A stretch of DNA of 64,000 bases from Denitratisoma oestradiolicum (lineage in GTDB: Bacteria; Pseudomonadota; Gammaproteobacteria; Burkholderiales; Rhodocyclaceae), in assembly GCF_902813185.1 (NCBI RefSeq), contig NZ_LR778301.1, positions 2,356,001 through 2,420,000 on the forward strand, read 5' to 3'. The notes under the pieces are model-generated. The model made no database searches. It was not told the origin of the DNA and was given only the letters and a program-made list of their open reading frames with translations. The stretch's first letter is position 1, and each line of letters opens with the position of its first letter. This document shows, piece after piece, positions 58,143 through 64,000 of the stretch. A program made the position numbers and the translations under genes.

Positions 58143-58323
58143 TTGACGTAACAAACGAGCTTTCCCGCCGGGCCGCCCTGACCGAAGGAAATCCCTGTGG
58201 GACAAGGGAAAGCGGCGCGCGGCACCAGCCGCAACCCCTCGGTGGCCCCCACGGAGCGCCCCGTGATATCGAGCGCAGCGAACCGTATCGAACCCCCCGG
58301 AGGGGGGCGAAGGGGGGCGAGCC
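58143..58323 (-). repeat. Dispersed GC-rich repeat, family A, full-length inverted copy
   Basis: It fills the whole gap between two convergent genes. Read on the minus strand it begins AAGGCTCGCCCCCTTCGCCC, then GGGTTCGATACGG, GCGCTCGATATCACGGGGCG, TTTCCTTCGGTCAGG and GGCCCGGCGGGAAAGCTCG. It matches 6924-7082 and, apart from an internal piece, the tandem units at 36586-37030. It may serve as a terminator for both genes. Confidence 0.88.
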
Positions 58324-60375
58324 TTATACTTGCGGCGGCAGCTTGTCCAGCATCTCGGCGAAGGCCTGGGCCGACATGGGACGGCTGATCAGGTAGCCCT
58401 GGATGCTGTCGCACTGCTCCCGGCGCAGAAAGTCCAGTTGCTGGACATTCTCCACCCCTTCCGCGACGCTGGAGAGCTTCATGTTGCGTGCCATGGAAAT
58501 CACCGCGCCGGCGATGGCGGCATCGGTTTCGTCCTCAAGTTCAACGATGATGGCGCTGCTGATCTTCAGGGTGTCGATGGGGAAGTGTTTGAGATAGGCC
58601 AGGGACGAGGCACCGGTGCCGAAGTCGTCCAGGGCGATGCGCACGCCCAGGTCCTTGAGCCGGTTCAGGGCGATGACCGCCTCGCCGGCATTCTCCATGA
58701 CGATAGTCTCGGTCAGTTCGATTTCCAGCAAACCAGGAGGCAGCCCGGTTTCAAGCAGAATGCTCCGCACCCGCTCCGCCAGATCCTCCTGACGCAACTG
58801 GCGCGCCGACAGATTCACCGCCATGCGCAGGGGACGCCCCTCATCCAGCCATTTATGGGCCTGAATACAGGCAGTACGCATCACCCATTCCCCCACCGGA
58901 ATGATCATGCCGGTTTCTTCCAGCAGGGGAATGAATTCCGCAGGCATGACCAGCCCCCGCTCCCGATGCTGCCAGCGCAACAAGGCCTCGACGCCTATCA
59001 TTTCCCCACTGCTCGGGTCTACCTGGGGCTGGTAATAAAGCAGATACTCGTTGCGCTCCAGGGCACGACGCAAGTCGGTCTCCAGGGCCAGGCGCTGCCG
59101 GCTCTGGATATTCATGTCCTCGGCGTAGAAGTGATAGGCGTTGCGGCCGGTGCGCTTGGCATGGTACATGGCGATGTCGGCCTGTTCCATGATGTTGACC
59201 TGGTTCTGCTCCTCCCGCCCATACATGGCGATACCGATGCTGGCGGTGACGAACACTTCCTGGGAGTCCAGTTCGAAGGCGCCCCCCATCGCCTCCAGTA
59301 CCTTGCGCGCCACCACGGCCGCATCCTCCCGAGAGTTCAGATCCCCCAGAATGACGGCGAATTCGTCGCCCCCCAGGCGTGCCACCGTATCCACCTCCCG
59401 CACACAGCCCCGCAACCGCTGGGCGGCGGTACGCAACAGGATGTCTCCGGAAGTATGGCCCAGAGTGTCATTGACCAGCTTGAAACGGTCCAGATCGATG
59501 AACAGCACGGCTGCCAGGGAAGCGGAACGGCGCACATGGGCCAGGGCCTGATCCAGCCGGTCCTCGAACAGCAGACGGTTGGGCAGATTGGTCAGGGCAT
59601 CATGATGGGCGATATGGCGCAGCCGCTCCTCGGAGCGTTTCAAAGCCGTAATGTCGTTGAAGGCGGCAACGAAGTGGGTGACGCTGCCCAGGGTGTTCTT
59701 CACCGCATTGACGTTGAGCCAGACCGGGAAGGTCTCGCCACTGGCGCGATGACAGATGGCTTCTCCCTGCCAGTGCTCCTCGCTGGACTGAGTCGCCCAA
59801 ACCTTGTGGAACAGTCCCTCGCTCTGATGCAGGCCGAACATGGGCCGCCCCACGACGCGGCCCTCGACCAGACCGGTGATGTCGGAAAAGGCCCGGTTCA
59901 CGCTGATCACGGACTGGGCCGCATCCGTCACCAGAATACCCTCCAGAGCCACCTCGAACACCTGAGCCACCAGCCGTAGTTTTTCCTCACCGCGCTTGCG
60001 CTCGATGGCATAACGCAGGGCGCGGGCCAGCAGACGGGCATCCACTTGCCCCTTGACCAGATAGTCCTGGGCACCGGCAGCCACCAGTTCCGCGGCCAGT
60101 CCCTCGTCGTCGTTGCCAGTGAGCGCCACCACGGGCAGGTCCGGAGCGCCCCGCTGAATGCGCAGGTAGGAGTCGCGACCATGGGCATCCGGCAGGGAAA
60201 GGTCGATCAGGATGATGTCGAAGGCGCCCTGCCCCAGAGTCTGCAGGCCCTCGCCCAGAGAGGCGGCGTGGGTGAACTCGTAGTCGGTGATGCGCTCGTC
60301 CTGGTGAGCTTCCTTCAACAGCAGTTCCAGCAGCCGGGCATCCCCCGGATTGTCCTCAACGAGAAGAATGCGCAC
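58324..60375 (-). CDS. Response regulator REC-PAS-GGDEF-EAL
   Basis: 683 residues. The receiver has Asp58 (IILIDLSLPDAHG). PAS lies at about 140-260. GGDEF is intact with an RxxD site (REVDTVARLGGDEF). The EAL domain has GVEALLRW, IELTE, DDFGTGASS, AEGVE and QGYLISRP. The usual K-I-D strand reads LKISSAII, replacing an Asp that many active phosphodiesterases have with Ser. It is the last gene of the globin-kinase operon, 9 bases after the preceding gene. Probably an active cyclase, with phosphodiesterase activity uncertain. Confidence 0.92.
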   Translation of the reverse strand: MRILLVEDNPGDARLLELLLKEAHQDERITDYEFTHAASLGEGLQTLGQGAFDIILIDLSLPDAHGRDSYLRIQRGAPDLPVVALTGNDDEGLAAELVAAGAQDYLVKGQVDARLLARALRYAIERKRGEEKLRLVAQVFEVALEGILVTDAAQSVISVNRAFSDITGLVEGRVVGRPMFGLHQSEGLFHKVWATQSSEEHWQGEAICHRASGETFPVWLNVNAVKNTLGSVTHFVAAFNDITALKRSEERLRHIAHHDALTNLPNRLLFEDRLDQALAHVRRSASLAAVLFIDLDRFKLVNDTLGHTSGDILLRTAAQRLRGCVREVDTVARLGGDEFAVILGDLNSREDAAVVARKVLEAMGGAFELDSQEVFVTASIGIAMYGREEQNQVNIMEQADIAMYHAKRTGRNAYHFYAEDMNIQSRQRLALETDLRRALERNEYLLYYQPQVDPSSGEMIGVEALLRWQHRERGLVMPAEFIPLLEETGMIIPVGEWVMRTACIQAHKWLDEGRPLRMAVNLSARQLRQEDLAERVRSILLETGLPPGLLEIELTETIVMENAGEAVIALNRLKDLGVRIALDDFGTGASSLAYLKHFPIDTLKISSAIIVELEDETDAAIAGAVISMARNMKLSSVAEGVENVQQLDFLRREQCDSIQGYLISRPMSAQAFAEMLDKLPPQV

Positions 60376-60384
60376 GATGTCGGA

Positions 60385-62109
60385 TCATTGAAGTTGGCGC
60401 GGATCGTCCTCGCGCTGCAACAGTTCGGAAAACGCCGCGGCCGAAAGGGGCCGGGCGAACATGTAGCCCTGGGCATCGTCGCAGGCCTGCTGACGCAGCA
60501 GGTCGGCCTGGCCTCGGGTCTCGACACCCTCGGCAATACCCTTCATCTTGAACACATGGGCCACCGATATCACCGCCTGGACAATGGCGGCGTCCTCGGC
60601 GCTCTCGGTCATGTCGCGCACGATGGTGCGATCGAGCTTGACGGAATGAATGGGAAAACGCTTCAGATCCCGCAGGGAAAGAAAGCGCCCCCGATAGTTG
60701 TCCAGGGCCAGGCGCACCCCCAGGCGATTGAGTTCCCGCAGGGTTTCCTGGGCCAGTTCCTCGTCATCCTGCAAGGCTTCCTCGGTGAATTCCAGCTCCA
60801 GTCGCTTGCCAGGCAGGCCGGCAGCCTCCAGGGCATGGCGCACCCGGTCCGTGAGACGGGGGTCGCGAAACTGGCGCGGCGACACATTCACCGCGACCTT
60901 CAGGGACCGGCCGGTCTCCCGGGTCCACTGGGCGGCCTGATGGCAGGCGGTCTTCAGCACCCACTCCCCGACCTCCAGGATCAGGCCGCTTTCCTCCATG
61001 GCGGGGATGAACCTATCCGGCGCCATCACCACCTTGCCTTCGGCATCATGCCAGCGCAGCAACGCCTCGACCCCGATCATCCGGCTGCTGTGCAGGTCCA
61101 CCTGGGGCTGGTAGTTGACGACAAACTGCCCCTCGCCGAAAGCCCGTTGCAGGGCCTCCTGCAATTCCTGGCGCTCCTGGGTGGCATCGTCCAGTTGCCG
61201 GGAGTAGCAGCGGAAGCGGTTACCAACGCCGCCCTGGCCCTTGGCCATGTACATGGCCACGTCGGCGTTGCGCACCAGGGCTTCCATTTCCTCCCCGTCA
61301 TCGGGGTAGAGGGAGATGCCCAGGCTCGCGCAAACCCGGAAAGTATGGTCCTCGATGACGAAGGGCGGCTCCAGGAAATCCAGGACTTTCCTGGCCACCC
61401 GGGCGGCATCCTGCAAGTCCGCCAGATCTCCGGCGCAGACGATGAACTCGTCCCCGCCCAGCCGGGCCACGCAATCGGTGGCGCGCAGGGCGGCGGACAG
61501 GCGGCCCGAGACCTGTTTCAGAAGCTCGTCGCCCACATGGTGGCCAAAGCTGTCATTGATGCCCTTGAAGTCGTTGAGATCCATCAGCAGCAGGGCCAGG
61601 GGCTTCTGGTTGCGACGGGCCTGGGCCAGGGCACGACCGAGGCGCTCGTAGAACAGCTTGCGGTTGGGCAGGCCGGTCAGCACGTCATGGTGGGCCAGGC
61701 GATAAAGGTGCTCCTCCAGTTGCCGACGCTCCAGGGCATAGCGCAGGGAGCGGGTCAGCAGGGGGCCGCTGATGTGGCTCTTGACCAGAAAGTCCTGGGC
61801 GCCGATGCGCACGGCACGAACCGCCAGGGCCTCCTCCTCGATCTGACTCAAGACCACGATGGGAATCTCGGGAGCCAGAGCATGGACCTTGACCAGGGTA
61901 TCCAGGCCCCCCGCATCGGGCAGGCCCAGGTCCAGCAGAATCACATCCACCCCGTGGCCCTCCAGAAAGGGCACGGCGGCGGCCAGTTGATCGGCATGAA
62001 GAAGCTGGAATCCTTCCGGCGCGCAGTCGTGCAGCATGTCGCGCACCAGGCGGTAGTCCCCCCAGTTGTCCTCGATCAGCAGTATGGTCAGCACCTTGTT
62101 CTCCGTCAT
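60385..62109 (-). CDS. Response regulator REC-GGDEF-EAL with degenerate EAL
   Basis: 574 residues. The receiver has Asp60 (VILLDLGLPDAGG). GGDEF is intact with RxxD (RATDCVARLGGDEF). In the EAL domain GVEALLRW and AEGVE remain, but the metal-binding DDFGTGYSS motif reads DNYRGRFLS and ELTES reads EFTEE. The phosphodiesterase site is therefore probably dead and the protein a net diguanylate cyclase. It lies 18 bases after the single-domain regulator gene in the same operon. Confidence 0.93.
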   Translation of the reverse strand: MTENKVLTILLIEDNWGDYRLVRDMLHDCAPEGFQLLHADQLAAAVPFLEGHGVDVILLDLGLPDAGGLDTLVKVHALAPEIPIVVLSQIEEEALAVRAVRIGAQDFLVKSHISGPLLTRSLRYALERRQLEEHLYRLAHHDVLTGLPNRKLFYERLGRALAQARRNQKPLALLLMDLNDFKGINDSFGHHVGDELLKQVSGRLSAALRATDCVARLGGDEFIVCAGDLADLQDAARVARKVLDFLEPPFVIEDHTFRVCASLGISLYPDDGEEMEALVRNADVAMYMAKGQGGVGNRFRCYSRQLDDATQERQELQEALQRAFGEGQFVVNYQPQVDLHSSRMIGVEALLRWHDAEGKVVMAPDRFIPAMEESGLILEVGEWVLKTACHQAAQWTRETGRSLKVAVNVSPRQFRDPRLTDRVRHALEAAGLPGKRLELEFTEEALQDDEELAQETLRELNRLGVRLALDNYRGRFLSLRDLKRFPIHSVKLDRTIVRDMTESAEDAAIVQAVISVAHVFKMKGIAEGVETRGQADLLRQQACDDAQGYMFARPLSAAAFSELLQREDDPRQLQ

Positions 62110-62127
62110 GGCACCCTCCCCCAGGGA

Positions 62128-62580
62128 TCAGGCCTCGCCGGGCAACTTGACGATGGTCAGCCAGAAGGTGCTGATGGAACGCACCACCTTGATGAACTGA
62201 TCCAGGTCCACCGGCTTGTTCACATAGCAATTGACGTGCAGGTCGTAGCTGGACAGGACATCCTGCTCCGCTTCCGAGGAGGTGATGATCACCACGGGAA
62301 TCCGCCGCAGGGATGAGTCGGCCTTGATTTCCGCCAACACCTCGCGTCCCCCCTTCTTGGGCAGGTTCAGGTCCAGCAGGATCACATCGGGACGGGGTGC
62401 GCTCGCGTATTTGCCTTGCCGCCGCAGGAAAGCCAGGGCTTCGACCCCGTCCCCCACCACGGAAAGATTGTTGCGCAGCTTGCATTCCCGCAAGGCCTCC
62501 TGGGTCAGCCTCACGTCGCCTGGATTGTCCTCCACCAGCAGGAACTCCGCCGGCCGGCCCATCTCGTCATCAGTGTCCAT
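62128..62580 (-). CDS. Single-domain response regulator (Rcp1-like)
   Basis: 150 residues, one receiver domain. Acidic pocket LLVEDNPGD, phosphoacceptor Asp70 ([13 protein letters not shown]), Thr/Ser in [11 protein letters not shown] and Lys in VNKPVD. The insertion between alpha-4 and beta-5 and the pairing with a phytochrome-like kinase are typical of Rcp1 proteins. ATG at 62580 overlaps the kinase stop by 11 bases. It could shuttle phosphate from the kinase to the two c-di-GMP regulators downstream. Confidence 0.92.
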   Translation of the reverse strand: MDTDDEMGRPAEFLLVEDNPGDVRLTQEALRECKLRNNLSVVGDGVEALAFLRRQGKYASAPRPDVILLDLNLPKKGGREVLAEIKADSSLRRIPVVIITSSEAEQDVLSSYDLHVNCYVNKPVDLDQFIKVVRSISTFWLTIVKLPGEA

Positions 62581-64000
62581 GATTCCCGTTCTCCTTGTCG
62601 TGGATGGTGAAAAAGAAGGTGGTTCCCTCACCGCTGCGGGACCCCACCCAGATGCGTCCGCCATGGCGCTCGACAATTTTCTTGCACAGGGCCAGACCGA
62701 TCCCGGTGCCAGGATACTCAGCCTTGCTGTGCAGACGCTGGAAGATCACAAAAACCCGCTCGAAGTATTCGGGCGAGATACCGATGCCGTTGTCCCGCAC
62801 CTGAAATTCCCATGCCCCCTCGATTCGGTGCGCCCCGATGTGGATCGCGGGAGGCTCCCCCGGCGTGCGGAACTTGATGGCATTGCCGATCAGGTTCTGG
62901 AACAACTGGATCAACTGGGTCTCGTCTCCCGTGACTTCCGGCAGGGTATCCCGGGTCAAGGCCGCCCAGCTTTCCTGCACCGCCACCGAGAGATTGGCCA
63001 GCGCCGCATCCAGCACCCGATTGCAATCCGTCGGCGCAAAGGGCTTGCCCCGTGTGCCGACCCGGGAAAGCTTGAGCAGGTCGTTGATCAGGCCCTGCAT
63101 CCGGGTGGCGCCATCCACTGCATAGCCGATGAATTCGTCGGCATCCTTGTCCAGTTGCCCCTTGTAGCGCCGCGCCAGCAATTGGGTATAGCTGGCCACC
63201 ATGCGCAGGGGTTCCTGGAGGTCATGGGAGGCCACGTAGGCGAACTGCTCCAGCTCCTGATTGGAACGGGCCAGTTCCTCGGTGCGAGCCTTCAAGGCCT
63301 GCTCCGACTCCCAGGCATCGGTGACATCCGAGTACTCGACCACGTAATGGGTAATTTTCCCGGACTTGTTTCTGACCGGCGCGAAACTCATACGCGACAG
63401 GTAATCATGACCATCGGCATGGCGATGCCAGACATCCCCGCGCCAGGCATTGTCCTCCGCCTCCCGTCCCCAGCGCTGGTAGAGATCTTCCTCGTTGCGG
63501 TCAGAGATCAACTGATTGATGTCACGCCCCATCAGCACCTCGGGGGCATAACCGGAAATGTTCCATGTCAGATGGCTGGCGTGGATGACAGTACCGGCAA
63601 GGTCGGTGATCAGCACCGCCTCCAAGTCGCTCTCGAACGCCTTGGCAAAAAAGCGCAGACGCTCCTGGTCAGCCTGAAAGTAGGCACTGATGACCAGTTC
63701 GATATCCAGCAGGCAAACCTTGAACAGGGAAAGCATCGTGGCGCTGAAGTTCTCCTCGTCGCCACCACACACCCGCCGCGCGACCGGCAATAGTTCTTCC
63801 AGCAGCACACGGTAGGCCCCCACGTACCACTCTGGTTTGAGACCGACCTGCTGATGGGCCAGCCCGATCCGCAGACGCTCCTGGGCGTAGTCGAAGTCAT
63901 AACGGCCGGAGAGCATGGCCGACAATTGCCCACCATGGAGCCCCTGCAACTGATCGCGGGGACGTACCGCCCTGTCCAGCACGGTACGGCATTCGTCGAA
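62570..64000 (-). CDS. Globin-coupled sensor histidine kinase, 5' end beyond the window
   Basis: 476 residues are visible, running off the right edge in frame. The N-terminal part is a globin-coupled sensor domain: [17 protein letters not shown] carries the proximal haem His (codon 63854-63856), followed by helices to [22 protein letters not shown] domain follows ([19 protein letters not shown]), then a phytochrome-type HisKA ([19 protein letters not shown]) and HATPase with [15 protein letters not shown] and [14 protein letters not shown]. It should sense O2 (or NO/CO) and drive the downstream regulators. Confidence 0.9.
   Translation of the reverse strand, partial: FDECRTVLDRAVRPRDQLQGLHGGQLSAMLSGRYDFDYAQERLRIGLAHQQVGLKPEWYVGAYRVLLEELLPVARRVCGGDEENFSATMLSLFKVCLLDIELVISAYFQADQERLRFFAKAFESDLEAVLITDLAGTVIHASHLTWNISGYAPEVLMGRDINQLISDRNEEDLYQRWGREAEDNAWRGDVWHRHADGHDYLSRMSFAPVRNKSGKITHYVVEYSDVTDAWESEQALKARTEELARSNQELEQFAYVASHDLQEPLRMVASYTQLLARRYKGQLDKDADEFIGYAVDGATRMQGLINDLLKLSRVGTRGKPFAPTDCNRVLDAALANLSVAVQESWAALTRDTLPEVTGDETQLIQLFQNLIGNAIKFRTPGEPPAIHIGAHRIEGAWEFQVRDNGIGISPEYFERVFVIFQRLHSKAEYPGTGIGLALCKKIVERHGGRIWVGSRSGEGTTFFFTIHDKENGNHGH

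Overview
The window is high-GC, densely coding DNA that looks chromosomal and betaproteobacterial, most likely Rhodocyclales/Sterolibacteriaceae-like. That placement is inferred from gene content and protein style: the dapC-dapD-pilU-dapE-prmB block, a HoxFUYH NAD-linked hydrogenase, a B12-dependent ribonucleotide reductase, a DctPQM TRAP system with a DctS/DctR pair, and many chemosensory and c-di-GMP proteins. I see no rRNA, tRNA, CRISPR array, phage or transposase gene. Short non-coding repeats are common.

Layout. (1) 1-9053: a chemotaxis operon (STAS protein, CheA, MCP, CheW, NIT-domain MCP, CheR, CheB). (2) 9149-14551: hoxFUYHW, encoding a bidirectional NAD-linked [NiFe] hydrogenase and its protease. 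It lies between cheB and cheD, so it interrupts the chemotaxis locus. (3) 15206-17970: a MaoC-phosphotransacylase fusion and acetate kinase. (4) 18103-21672: tandem NrdR boxes, nrdJ, a MITE, a terminator and a small conserved-looking protein. (5) 21911-25394: two SDR enzymes, an Old Yellow Enzyme and a TetR regulator. (6) 25766-41470: a Wsp-like chemosensory operon (CheW, CheR-TPR, CheW, three MCPs, CheA-REC, CheB) ending in a REC-GAF-GAF-GGDEF-EAL-REC output protein. (7) 41771-47430: DctR/DctS divergent from dctPQM. (8) 47791-53128: the lysine/peptidoglycan dap genes with pilU and prmB. (9) 53234-58142: a membrane GGDEF-EAL protein, AcpH, a beta-propeller-like exported protein and a gamma carbonic anhydrase homologue. 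(10) 58324-64000, minus strand: a globin-coupled histidine kinase (cut by the window end), a single-domain response regulator and two REC-GGDEF-EAL proteins.

How they fit together. Two chemosensory arrays are present. One is probably for taxis and one for c-di-GMP control, and the second appears wired to a phosphodiesterase: its GGDEF motif reads AADKF while its EAL motifs are intact. The last operon would link a haem/O2 sensor to c-di-GMP, and one of its two GGDEF-EAL proteins has a broken EAL domain. Hydrogenase, acetate kinase/phosphotransacylase, class II RNR and globin sensor together suggest life across oxic-anoxic transitions.

Two unusual themes run through the window. MCP signalling modules have been homogenised, with 610 bp that appear identical in one pair and 812-916 bp near-identical in a trio. 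Separately, GC-rich repeats have inserted into ATGA stop/start overlaps of two operons (hoxF/hoxU and cheA-like/cheB). In both cases an open frame crosses the insert and rebuilds an ATGA overlap on each side.
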